The notes below the pieces were generated by a model. It was not told the DNA's origin, ran no database searches, and saw only the letters and a program-made list of their open reading frames with translations. From Deltaproteobacteria bacterium (GTDB lineage Bacteria; Myxococcota; Polyangia; Polyangiales; B10-G4): DNA of 5,567 bases. The stretch is from positions 1 to 5,567 of the forward strand of contig JAFDCW010000669.1 of assembly GCA_019312705.1 (NCBI GenBank), read 5' to 3'. Both the position numbers and the translations under genes were made by a program. Positions 1 through 5,567 of this stretch are shown one piece after another; positions within the stretch are counted from its first letter, which is position 1, and each line of letters begins with the position of its first letter.

Positions 1-17
1 ATCGGTGGGACAGGACA
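1..17. repeat. Left arm of a 17-bp perfect inverted repeat (partner 376-392)
   Basis: ATCGGTGGGACAGGACA at the window edge is the exact reverse complement of 376-392. It ends in ACA, as the right end of a TGT...ACA element would. The match stops at 18/375 on the inner side. On the outer side the window ends, so the full length is unknown. It may be the end of a second, inverted copy of the transposon lying to the left. Confidence 0.75.
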
Positions 18-375
18 GCAGCCCTCAAGAACTCTCTGACGTGGAGCTCGTGCTCGTCCCTCATGATTCGCCCGAGGTCCCGCCCGAGGACGTACGGAGA
101 GACATCTCGAAAGTCCAAGCCCAGCGCCACCACATCATCGTGCCACCGTCGCTCATCGTCATCGCCGATGTACTCGCAAAGCAGATGGGCGATGTCGGCG
201 AGATCCTTCTTTCGCATTTCGGGCCGGTCGAGCCAGGCGCGCATTTTCAGGAATGCGAGAACAGGGGCCGTCGGCACGAGCAGCGTCGACGTGCCGACCA
301 GCTCCTCGGTGGTGTAGGTGAACGCCAGATCGAAGCCGACCAAGCTCATTCGCTCGCCGGTCGGCCATTCGATGT
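1..375 (-). pseudogene. C-terminal fragment of a nucleotidyltransferase-like (AbiEii-type) protein, truncated at the transposon end
   Basis: On the minus strand one frame gives a convincing protein segment that starts near residues DNIEWPTGERM, continues VGFDLAFTYTTEELV, then VPTAPVLAFLKMRAWLDRP, KKDLADIAHLLCEYI and a C-terminal YVLGRDLGRIM. The order IxWP, a Met-x-x-x-GF turn, a VP segment, LKxxAWxDR and K-D-x-x-D resembles the C-terminal half of predicted nucleotidyltransferases of the AbiEii/AbiGii toxin type (a family judgement from memory, not a search). The N-terminal half, which should hold the GS and DxD catalytic motifs, is missing. Upstream, this frame meets a TGA at about 408-406. 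Recognisable sequence ends at the TGT of the element's left end at 376, so the gene was probably cut by the insertion. The frame is still open at position 1 and leaves the window, so the true 3' end is not seen. It is probably inactive. A very diverged host gene is the alternative. Confidence 0.62.
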
Positions 376-402
376 TGTCCTGTCCCACCGATCTCACCCA
401 GC
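376..402 (+). repeat. Left terminal inverted repeat of the transposon
   Basis: It begins TGTCCTGTCCCACCGATC and continues with a C-rich stretch ending in CACCC. Its first 17 bases are the right arm of the 17-bp inverted repeat with 1-17. It aligns with the inward-read right end through about 22 bases with one substitution, a one-base indel and later C/T differences. The inner limit is approximate. The nucleotidyltransferase-like coding sequence stops immediately to its left. Confidence 0.62.
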
Positions 403-452
403 TTCATCCCACGTAGAAAGCCCGGTAGACATGGCGGGATGACGCTCGTCAC

Positions 453-555
453 CGTGTCCCATCCCACGGCCACGTAACGGTACGAGTCCGAAATGGGACA
501 CGGCCCCGCGCCGTGTCCCGGGATGGGACACGAGGTCTATTCGTGTCCCATCCCA
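453..555. repeat. Array of five CGTGTCCCATCCC-type motifs in alternating orientation
   Basis: Copies are CGTGTCCCATCCCA at 453-466 (plus), TGGGACACGG at 494-503 (minus), CCGTGTCCC at 511-519 (plus), GGGATGGGACACG at 520-532 (minus) and CGTGTCCCATCCCA at 542-555 (plus). Neighbouring copies can pair: 495-503 with 511-519 gives a 9-bp stem with a 7-base loop, and 512-519 with 525-532 gives an 8-bp stem with a 5-base spacer. The CCCATCCC core also occurs in both 47-bp units at the right end. The array lies between the left end and the stop codon of the ATPase gene. Likely roles are transposase binding sites at the left end, or a terminator-like structure for the leftward operon. There is no T-tract, so I favour binding sites. 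Confidence 0.7.
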
Positions 556-576
556 GCGTCGGGTACGCGTGCCGGC

Positions 577-1422
577 TCAGGCCGTCTTGCGATAGAGCGG
601 ATGGGCGTCGATGGCCTTTTTCATGAAGCGTCCGTCGACGTCGTCGCGGCCCTGGGCCGCGGCGGCGATCAGGGCGTGGAGGGCGAGCTGGTTGACCTGA
701 CGCGGCTTGCCCTGGCTCGCCTGAAAGATCTTCTGACACGCATCGTCGCTCAGAAGTCCCGCCTCGACCTCCGCTCGTTCGAGGTGAAAGCGCAGGTAGT
801 TTCTCGTGTCTTCTGCCGTGAAGGCTCTGAGTGCGTGGGCGTACGAGATCCGCGACCTCAGCGACTCGAGCACCGGCAGCCGAAGGACATCCGCGACCTC
901 TTCGGTGCCGGCGAGCACGATGGAGAATCGCTGTTCGCCGTCGAGGTCATGGGCGGTCAGCCGCCGGAGCGTGTCCAGGACCGACACCGATAGCCCCTCC
1001 GCGTCGTCGATGACGATGATGGGATGGGGGCCGTGCGTCTCGGCGTAGCTCGCGAGGTGATCGCGGGCCGCGTCAAAGAGGTCGGCTCCATGAAGCCTCA
1101 TCCGCAGCCCCAGAGCCCGGCTCATGGACCGCAGAAAGCCCGTGACCGTCCCCGGCAGATACGAAAACTGCACGAGGTGAAAGCGCCGTTCGTCGAGGCC
1201 GTGGAGGAATCTCCGCAGCGAGATGCTCTTGCCGACACCCGCCGGGCCGGTGCACAGCGCGATGCCGCCCACCTCGGTCCACATCTCGAGGCCGGCTACC
1301 AGCTCGCGCTGGCTCAGGCTGTCGTACATCTGAGTGGCGCGCATCGCCTTGTGAAAGGGCGTCTTGGCGAAGCCAAAGTGGGCTCGAAGACGCTTGCGTT
1401 GGATGGTGTTCACTTCGGTCAT
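577..1422 (-). CDS. ExeA/TniB/TnsC-like AAA+ ATPase, transposition regulator
   Basis: This is a 281-residue P-loop ATPase. The N-terminal FGFAKTPFHKA segment is the usual opening of ExeA-family proteins. Walker A is GPAGVGKS at residues 59-66. Walker B is IIVIDDAE at 135-142, with D139/D140 and E142 the likely metal and catalytic residues. A sensor-1-like VLAGTEE lies at 169-175, a candidate arginine finger in LRSRI at 188-192, and a sensor-2-like GKPRQVN at 238-244. The length fits the family. In TniB/TnsC/IstB-type systems such ATPases bind target DNA, activate the DDE transposase and mediate target choice or immunity; this role is inferred from context. The ATG at 1422 overlaps the transposase stop (ATGA, 1422-1419) and is preceded by GGGAGG at 1435-1430, seven bases upstream, so translation is coupled. 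The frame appears intact. It is not a secretion ATPase here, since no secretion genes are near. Confidence 0.88.
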   Translation of the reverse strand: MTEVNTIQRKRLRAHFGFAKTPFHKAMRATQMYDSLSQRELVAGLEMWTEVGGIALCTGPAGVGKSISLRRFLHGLDERRFHLVQFSYLPGTVTGFLRSMSRALGLRMRLHGADLFDAARDHLASYAETHGPHPIIVIDDAEGLSVSVLDTLRRLTAHDLDGEQRFSIVLAGTEEVADVLRLPVLESLRSRISYAHALRAFTAEDTRNYLRFHLERAEVEAGLLSDDACQKIFQASQGKPRQVNQLALHALIAAAAQGRDDVDGRFMKKAIDAHPLYRKTA

Positions 1423-2993
1423 CGGAGGGCCTCCCGGACAGCTTCGAGATACACGGTAACGTGGTGGTCGACGGGGCCGTCGCTAAGCATGTCTTGAAGG
1501 ACATCGGCGGCGCGAGAAGGGTCAAAGGGTCCGTAGCGACGGAGGAAATCCCGGGCGATGTTCTCGTCGAAGACGTTCGGGGCGAGGTGGCCGCGCAAGA
1601 GCGCGACCACAGCATCGTCGTCGGCCTCCCGTGAAGCGGCGGGCTCTTTCATCGCTTGCGCCGATTCGACGAAGCCCTCTTTGCGGCGCTGCTCGACAAG
1701 ATGCCCGAGCCAGTTCGCTGTCGGCGGCGGTGCACCTTTGTCCGGCGCGCTCGCCTCGACGACCTTGGCCTTCGGCCGTCGGTGCTCACTCACGCTGAAG
1801 GGCACGCAGCGCTCGACGAAGCCGCCGTCGTGATGGACCTCGACTTCGGCGAGGTCTTCCGGGTCGAAGTAGACGTCGATGCGCCGCCGGGCGAGCTTCG
1901 GCCCGACCTGATAGCGCGTGCCCAGAAGCGAAAAGAGCCCCGTCTTGTCGGGTGTGCGGCGTTCGTGCCACCGAAACGCAAGGTGCAAGAGCTTGTCGTC
2001 GATGTACTTCACCCGGTCGATGCCCTTGCGCCACCGCGCGTCCGGTGTCTCCCCCGTCTCGCCGTGGATCCGGGCGTTGTATTCGAGGTCCATCCACGCG
2101 ACGAAGGCCTCGTTCAGCTCGTCGAGGGTCTGGATCCGCGACGCCTTCACCTCCGCGACGAAGGCCGACTTCGCCAGGCGGTTGAAGGCTTCGATCTTTC
2201 CGTGCCCCTCCGGCCGGTATTCCTGCGTGAAGACCATCGCGTGGATGCCCAGCGTCGCCACGATATGACGCATGTGCCCCGCCCGGTACACCTTGCCGTT
2301 GTCGTAGTAGACCCGGGTCGGCTTGCCGTACTTCTCGAGGCTGCGGCGGAAGACCATCTCCAGGTCGGGCTGACCCTCGGCGAAGCTGAAGCGACCGGCG
2401 AGGAGCTTCCGGCTGTGGTCGTCGAGGAAGCTGAAGAGCTTCGCCCGCCGCACCTTGCCCGGCCGCTCTGGGTCCGGCAGCCACGGGCCCGTGCGCATGT
2501 CCGACTGCCACAGGTCGTTCGGCGCGAGCGCCTCGAAGCGGTCGAGGTCTTTGGTGTCGCTCACGCTCTTCGGTCGACCGCTGATGCCCTCCCGTCGAAG
2601 CACCCGGTGCAGCGTGCTGCGTCGCAGCACGCCGGGCTCGATGAGCCCGGTCTGCTCGGCGATCCTCACCACCCGGTCCAGCGACCGCTCCGGCACCTCC
2701 TTCTTCAGCGCGATTACCGTTTCGACCTGCTTCGCGCTCAGCGCCTGGACGCCGCGGCGAGCACGCGCCTTGTCTTTCAAGCCCGAAAGCCCGTCGCGGC
2801 GGTAGCGCCGCACCCAGCTGCGCAGCGTCTCGGCGCTGGCGCGTAGGGGTTCGCCATCCGGCCCGCGCCACGTCTTGTTGGCCAGATCTTCGAGGAGCCC
2901 GCGGCGTTTGCCGCGCGGCGGCTCGAGGGCGAGGTAGGCGCTGATCGCCTGGTAGCGGCAGAGCGCCATCTGCTGGCGCGGGTCGTCGGTCAT
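1419..2993 (-). CDS. DDE transposase of the TniA/TnsB/Mu-like integrase superfamily
   Basis: This is a 524-residue DNA transposase that should bind the element's ends and carry out strand cleavage and joining. Helix-turn-helix-like regions lie at about residues 50-80 (ASAETLRSWVRRYRRDG) and 104-137. The rve-type catalytic core runs from about 155 to 325, with D165 in LWQSDM, D231 in YYDNG and E268 in GHGKIEAFNR; the D231-E268 spacing (36 residues between) fits the D,D-35-E pattern. A Mu-transposase-type beta-barrel follows at about 350-405 (LLGTRYQVGPKLARRRIDVYF). A variable C-terminal tail probably contacts the ATPase. The ATG at 2993 is chosen because AAGGAGG (3005-2999) lies five bases upstream. 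The frame is open much further upstream, to a GTG at 3752, but that stretch belongs to another gene. The frame appears intact. IS21 IstA or IS481-type relatives are alternatives, but the barrel and the ExeA-like partner favour TniA/TnsB. Confidence 0.9.
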   Translation of the reverse strand: MTDDPRQQMALCRYQAISAYLALEPPRGKRRGLLEDLANKTWRGPDGEPLRASAETLRSWVRRYRRDGLSGLKDKARARRGVQALSAKQVETVIALKKEVPERSLDRVVRIAEQTGLIEPGVLRRSTLHRVLRREGISGRPKSVSDTKDLDRFEALAPNDLWQSDMRTGPWLPDPERPGKVRRAKLFSFLDDHSRKLLAGRFSFAEGQPDLEMVFRRSLEKYGKPTRVYYDNGKVYRAGHMRHIVATLGIHAMVFTQEYRPEGHGKIEAFNRLAKSAFVAEVKASRIQTLDELNEAFVAWMDLEYNARIHGETGETPDARWRKGIDRVKYIDDKLLHLAFRWHERRTPDKTGLFSLLGTRYQVGPKLARRRIDVYFDPEDLAEVEVHHDGGFVERCVPFSVSEHRRPKAKVVEASAPDKGAPPPTANWLGHLVEQRRKEGFVESAQAMKEPAASREADDDAVVALLRGHLAPNVFDENIARDFLRRYGPFDPSRAADVLQDMLSDGPVDHHVTVYLEAVREALR

Positions 2994-3139
2994 GGGTGCC
3001 TCCTTGATTGGCAACGGGCACCGTCCCGCGCCTCGCCCAAGGCCTCGACGACACTCTCTGTGGATCGATGTCCGTCGCTCTCTTGGCCGGCGGTGGCCGG
3101 AGGCGTACGGTCCTCTCCCAGAAGCAGCGCTTCGAAAGG
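2994..3139 (-). promoter_or_regulatory. Leader between the frameshifted gene and the transposase, with a strong ribosome binding site
   Basis: These 146 bases separate the stop of the upstream gene (TAA, 3142-3140) from the transposase ATG. The only clear signal is the Shine-Dalgarno AAGGAGG at 3005-2999. No convincing -35/-10 pair is seen. The long gap relative to the ATGA overlap downstream leaves room for an internal promoter for the transposase operon. Confidence 0.5.
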
Positions 3140-3752
3140 TTAAATCAACCAGGCCATTCGTACGTGTTGCCTCCCGCGGGCCTCGGCCAAGAGGAGAGAG
3201 ACGTGGACATCGAGGGCGACCATGCCCTCGTAGAGATGGCGCAGACCGGAGCGCAGGGTAGACACTGCGTTCGGGTCGCCCCACCGCCGACGTGGCGGAG
3301 ACAGGCCACCTCCTACGTGACTCTCCATCGGCCGAGGCTCGCTTCTTTCTATCGCTGCGCGGCGTAGCGCCGTCGCCGTCTCGTCCGAGCGCCGGCACGG
3401 CCGCCGCGTGGCGGTGGAGCCCCTCGTCGCTCGACAGCCAGCTCCACAGCGTCGTCGCGACGATCAGGGAGCAAAAGCGAACCGACTCGAGATCATCCGG
3501 CGGGCGCGAGTGCCGGGTCTCGTTCGTCCCGCGGCGGCGCCACCGCTGCTTGTAGACGACGACCTCGATGCTCTTCCAATCGAGGAGCGTGGAGATCACC
3601 CGGCTGAACGTGCCGTGGCCCACCCAGTCGTCGCCGGGGCGTTCGCCGCGGAAAACGCGCCGCCCGTCGGGGTCCACCGGATAGAGGGCCGAGGTCGCAA
3701 AGAGCCCGGACCCGGCGAGCCTCGCCCACTGCGCGTGTGCCGTCCCGACCAC
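3140..3752 (-). pseudogene. Unrecognised gene upstream of the transposase, apparently split by a frameshift
   Basis: Two adjoining frames both look coding. From a GTG at 3752, frame A gives an ordered, GC3-rich segment including LYPVDPDGRRVF, GHGTFSRVISTLLDWKSIEVVVYKQRWRRRG and SLIVATTLWSWLSSDEG, down to about 3390. After that the frame turns into Arg/Ser/Pro-rich text without clear structure. Frame B then takes over with DETATALRRAAIERSEP and continues to GDPNAVSTLRSGLRHLYEG and MVALDVHVSLLLAEARGR, ending at a TAA (3142-3140). Frame B has no good start codon at its beginning. The span is 613 bases, one more than a multiple of three, so a single-base insertion (or two-base loss) near 3400-3385 would join them into a protein of about 203 residues. 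No slippery heptamer is seen, so decay or a sequencing error is likelier than programmed shifting. I do not recognise the family. Its place just inside the right end suggests an accessory transposon gene. Confidence 0.5.
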
Positions 3753-3790
3753 CGCCCCCGGTATCGCCCCGTGGGATCAGGTAGGCGAGT

Positions 3791-3884
3791 TTCGGACAAA
3801 GGCCCTCCGGGTCGGGATGGGATCGTGGGACCGGACATTCGGACAAAGGCCCTCCGGGTCGGGATGGGATCGTGGGACCGGACA
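3791..3884. repeat. Right end of the transposon: 47-bp unit repeated twice exactly in tandem
   Basis: Two identical units, 3791-3837 and 3838-3884, abut without spacer. Each starts TTCGGACAAAGG and ends GTGGGACCGGACA. Read inward, each begins TGTCCGGTCCCACGATCCC, matching the left end at 376, and carries the CCCATCCC core of the left-end array. Either the second unit is a duplicated terminus, or the two units are the natural paired transposase-binding sites. The perfect identity argues for recent duplication by slippage or nested end insertion. Confidence 0.85.
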
Positions 3885-4011
3885 GGCTGCGACCCCGGAG
3901 AAGCTGGCCGCCGAGGGCCCCATGAGTTGGGGCTCAGCGGATGACGCCCAGCGTGCGTTGGACGAGCTCAGGCGAGGTCTCAGCCTCGCGCACCACCCCT
4001 CACCTCGATAG
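3885..4011 (+). pseudogene. Possible 3' remnant of a host gene cut by the transposon
   Basis: Immediately right of the transposon end, the plus strand reads in one frame AATPEKLAAEGPMSWG then SADDAQRALDELRRGLSLAHH to a TAG at 4009-4011. It has a helical look (alternating acidic and Leu/Arg residues) and mostly G or C third positions. A strong terminator begins 53 bases after the stop on the same strand, which supports a genuine gene end. The frame continues leftwards only through the repeated transposon end, so the rest of the gene is absent. I cannot name a family from about 41 residues. It may instead be a chance open frame. Confidence 0.4.
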
Positions 4012-4063
4012 CCCGCTCCACCAGGTGGTACAAAACGCGCTGCGCGCCCCCGCAACCATGGTC

Positions 4064-4091
4064 AAGGCCAGCCCATTTGGGCTGGCCTTTT
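4064..4091 (+). terminator. Rho-independent terminator
   Basis: An 11-bp perfect stem, AAGGCCAGCCC (4064-4074) with GGGCTGGCCTT (4079-4089), has a four-base ATTT loop and runs into TTTT at 4088-4091. The T-tract is on the plus strand, so it ends rightward transcription, presumably of the gene whose 3' remnant lies at 3885-4011. It also separates that unit from the convergent lipoprotein gene. Confidence 0.85.
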
Positions 4092-4266
4092 CCGCATGTG
4101 CCGGCTTCAGCTCGCCTGTACTCGTCCGGCTCCGTGGACTGCGTCCACTTCGCTTCGGCCGCCTACAGCACGAGAGGCAAATCCGCGCCCCCGCCCATCA
4201 CCGGCGCGTGCCCCCGCCGTCCCAACTCCCATTGTTGTTGATGGCCTCCCGGGTGTCGGCGACCAA
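4092..4266. other. Convergent intergenic region
   Basis: These 175 bases lie between the plus-strand terminator and the stop codon of the minus-strand lipoprotein gene. A small perfect inverted repeat, GTGGAC TGC GTCCAC, is present at about 4133-4147. No coding frame, RNA gene or clear terminator for the lipoprotein gene is seen. Confidence 0.4.
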
Positions 4267-5037
4267 TCAGGTCAGATCCACGCTCACGGGTGGCATCTGA
4301 CCCCTGCGTACGTCGACGTCGACGAACTCCCGGTCCGCGTCCGGTCCTTCTAGGACTAGGCGTTGCTGGCCGAGGGGGAGCGTGACCCGAACCGGGGTCT
4401 CGCCGACGCGCCGGCCATTCCAGTACACTGTCGCCGTCACGCCCGGCGTGACGACCATGAAGAAGCCCTCGCGGTCTGTGCGTGGTGTTTCGCCCCGGTT
4501 GGCGCGTCTGCGGATGCGACGGAGAAACCGGGGCCCATGCTGCTCCGCGATCGCCTCCTCCATGACTTCGTTGTAGCCGGCGCGGTACTCGGAGTCTGGG
4601 CCGCCCCGACAGCCCGGGGACTCGTGCCAGATGCCGGCCTCGTCCAGGAATGCCCAAAAGGCCCACGCAGGGTTGGTCGGGTAGCCCGGGCCGCTCAGCA
4701 GTCGGAGCCGCCCAGCCTCGAGATCCGCCCGGGCGTCCCCCTCACCGGCCTCGCGGCCGGCGCCGGTGGGCACCAGCTCTAGTCCGGATAGGGGATCGGA
4801 GGGCTGTCCCTCGTCGGCTCCGCGGCCGTCCTGCTCCGTTGCAGGGGAAGATGATGGATCAGCGAGGTGCGACGACTCCTCGGAGGAGTCGTCGGCGGCG
4901 ACGTCGACGCGCGTTTCCGGCAGGCTCACACGCTTCGCGAGGCCCTCCGCCACGCCACGCTGGGGTCCTTCGGTGCACGACGCGCAGCAGGCCATGATGA
5001 GCGCGAGCGCGACCCACCATCTCTCTGCTCGTCGCAC
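4267..5037 (-). CDS. Secreted lipoprotein with C-terminal PEGA domain
   Basis: This is a protein of about 256 residues. The GTG start at 5037 gives RRAERWW, a hydrophobic core VALALIMA and cysteines at 17, 18 and 21, as in a lipoprotein signal peptide (IMAC or CASC as lipobox, not ideal). Residues 48-105 are acidic and Ser/Gly-rich (DDSSEESS), a probable flexible spacer. Residues about 108-190 form an unrecognised region with GPGYPTNPAWAFWAF and a Cys at 143. Residues 191-255 match the PEGA pattern: GFFMVVTPGVTATVYWNGRRVG, then ETPVRVTLPLGQQRLVLEG and a final VSVDLT. PEGA domains are surface beta-domains common in high-GC Gram-negatives, often as stalks or envelope anchors; no enzyme activity is expected. 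The frame is open further upstream to a GTG at 5172, giving 301 residues, but that start would bury the signal peptide. No strong ribosome site supports either start. The gene stands alone, convergent with the terminator. Confidence 0.75.
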   Translation of the reverse strand: MRRAERWWVALALIMACCASCTEGPQRGVAEGLAKRVSLPETRVDVAADDSSEESSHLADPSSSPATEQDGRGADEGQPSDPLSGLELVPTGAGREAGEGDARADLEAGRLRLLSGPGYPTNPAWAFWAFLDEAGIWHESPGCRGGPDSEYRAGYNEVMEEAIAEQHGPRFLRRIRRRANRGETPRTDREGFFMVVTPGVTATVYWNGRRVGETPVRVTLPLGQQRLVLEGPDADREFVDVDVRRGQMPPVSVDLT

Positions 5038-5172
5038 ACACCAAGAGTACTCTGTCGCGCTCGATCGCGCGACGGTTCCGCGAACCCCCAGCTCCACAAG
5101 AGATCCGACCCAGGTTGTGACGAGCGAGGCCTTGCGCAGAATCCCCTGTCGACACAGGAGACAGGATAGCAC

Positions 5173-5567
5173 TGGAGGCAGTGGACGTTGAGTCGCCGGC
5201 TAGCATTGCGACCTTCAGGCGATATCGGCACGAGATCCGCAGGTCTCCCGTTGACCTGAGGTTGCTATGCGGCAACGACATCGCGTGTTTCCGAGTGACG
5301 ATCCGTGATGCGACGATGCGGTTCAAGCTCCGGTGATTCCTCCTGAACTACGTTAACCTCGCCATGTACGGCCTCTTGGGTGCGGCTGCAATCGAGTGGG
5401 TACGAAGGAAGGTGAGTCGAAGCGTACAGGGCGGACGACAAAGACCCGACCCACGTTGAGCTAAAGGAGATCGCGACCGGGTCCGCACAGTCGAGCTCCC
5501 GATGTGCATCATGCCGCTTCACAGACAAGACCGCGGCGAAAAACGGAACCAACGGAACCGTCCAATG
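5173..5567. other. Unassigned region
   Basis: No gene can be assigned with confidence in these 395 bases, which are less GC-rich than the rest. A minus-strand frame from a TTG at 5552 to a TAG ending at 5265 encodes 95 residues (for example DAHRELDCADPVAISFS and EVNVVQEESPELEP), but it has no ribosome site and mixed third-position use, so I treat it as doubtful. Short inverted repeats such as CAGGTC...GACCTG near 5240-5260 are too small to interpret. The region may hold the promoter of the lipoprotein gene, but no clear -35/-10 pair was found. Confidence 0.35.

Larger units (their letters stand above)
376..3884 (-). mobile_element. DDE transposon with TniA/TnsB-like transposase and AAA+ ATPase
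   Basis: The element is inferred from an overlapping DDE transposase/ATPase pair framed by related ends. Read inward, the left end (from 376) is TGTCCTGTCCCACCGATC and the right end (from 3884) is TGTCCGGTCCCACGATC. They match apart from one substitution and one single-base indel, and both begin 5'-TGT as in Tn7, Mu and Tn5053-type elements. All genes run leftwards. Extra motif copies lie inside each end, as expected for transposases that bind several end sites. The five bases outside the left end (GATGT) and right end (GGCTG) do not match, so no target duplication is visible. The exact right boundary is uncertain because the end is duplicated (3837 or 3884). No TniQ/TnsD-like, TnsA-like or resolvase gene is seen, so this is either a minimal element or one that has lost parts. 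Confidence 0.7.

Noticed and set aside
5..442. Plus-strand open frame of 145 codons at the left edge
   Set aside because: The minus strand of the same region gives recognisable nucleotidyltransferase-like sequence; the plus-strand frame lacks domain-like features and runs through the transposon end.
453..555. CRISPR array
   Set aside because: The repeats are only 9-14 bases, alternate in orientation and have irregular, very short spacers; no cas gene is present.
1656..2846. Long plus-strand open frame opposite the transposase
   Set aside because: It mirrors the transposase in an antisense frame; composition is Arg/Val/Leu/Pro-rich with no domain-like pattern, as expected for a GC-rich shadow.
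1786..3054. Long minus-strand open frame overlapping the transposase in another frame
   Set aside because: Extremely Arg/Ala/Pro/Gly-rich without motifs, while the frame-shifted alternative carries the DDE motifs.
2994..3752. An N-terminal extension that would make the transposase 777 residues long
   Set aside because: The frame stays open by chance in GC-rich DNA. A strong ribosome site precedes the ATG at 2993, and the middle of the extension turns into disordered Arg/Ser/Pro-rich text while another frame there looks coding.
4859..5326. Minus-strand frame starting at a TTG (5326) with AGGAGG upstream
   Set aside because: The spacing to the start is long (12 bases), and the frame runs through the lipoprotein gene in another frame with no domain-like sequence.
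5096..5460. Short similar segments at 5096-5117 and 5438-5460, both translating as TWVGSL on the minus strand
   Set aside because: The match is about 14 of 16 bases and does not extend; it is too short to call a repeat or duplicated gene.

Overview
The window is GC-rich throughout. It carries a transposase/AAA+ ATPase transposon pair and a secreted PEGA-domain lipoprotein. This combination is typical of large-genome, high-GC Gram-negative bacteria such as the Myxococcota (former Deltaproteobacteria). That placement is an inference from style and gene content; no taxonomic marker is present.

Layout. Positions 1-375 hold the C-terminal part of a nucleotidyltransferase-like gene (AbiEii-type family) on the minus strand. 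It has no N-terminal half, and its recognisable sequence stops exactly where a transposon-like end begins at 376. A 17-bp perfect inverted repeat (1-17 and 376-392) brackets this fragment. Positions 376 to about 3884 look like one DDE transposon transcribed leftwards. From right to left it contains a tandemly duplicated 47-bp right end (3791-3884), a small unrecognised gene that appears frameshifted (3752-3140), a Mu/TniA/TnsB-like DDE transposase (2993-1419), an overlapping ExeA/TniB/TnsC-like AAA+ ATPase (1422-577), and an array of five copies of a short motif in alternating orientation (453-555) inside the left end at 376. No TniQ/TnsD-type target selector, resolvase or TnsA-like nuclease is visible.

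Right of the element, 3885-4011 may be the 3' end of a disrupted plus-strand host gene, followed by a clear Rho-independent terminator (4064-4091). Convergent to it, on the minus strand at 5037-4267, is a lipoprotein with a signal peptide, an acidic/serine-rich low-complexity stretch and a C-terminal PEGA domain. Positions 5173-5567 hold nothing I can assign with confidence.

How the parts work together. The DDE enzyme and the ATPase are translationally coupled (ATGA overlap) and should form the transposition machinery, with the DDE protein binding the repeated motifs at both ends. The two flanks show no matching 5-bp target duplication and are not two halves of one gene, so the locus has probably been rearranged since insertion. 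I do not see a clearly new defence or regulatory system. The most notable points are the end architecture, the frameshifted gene beside the transposase, and the nucleotidyltransferase remnant bracketed by outward-type ends.
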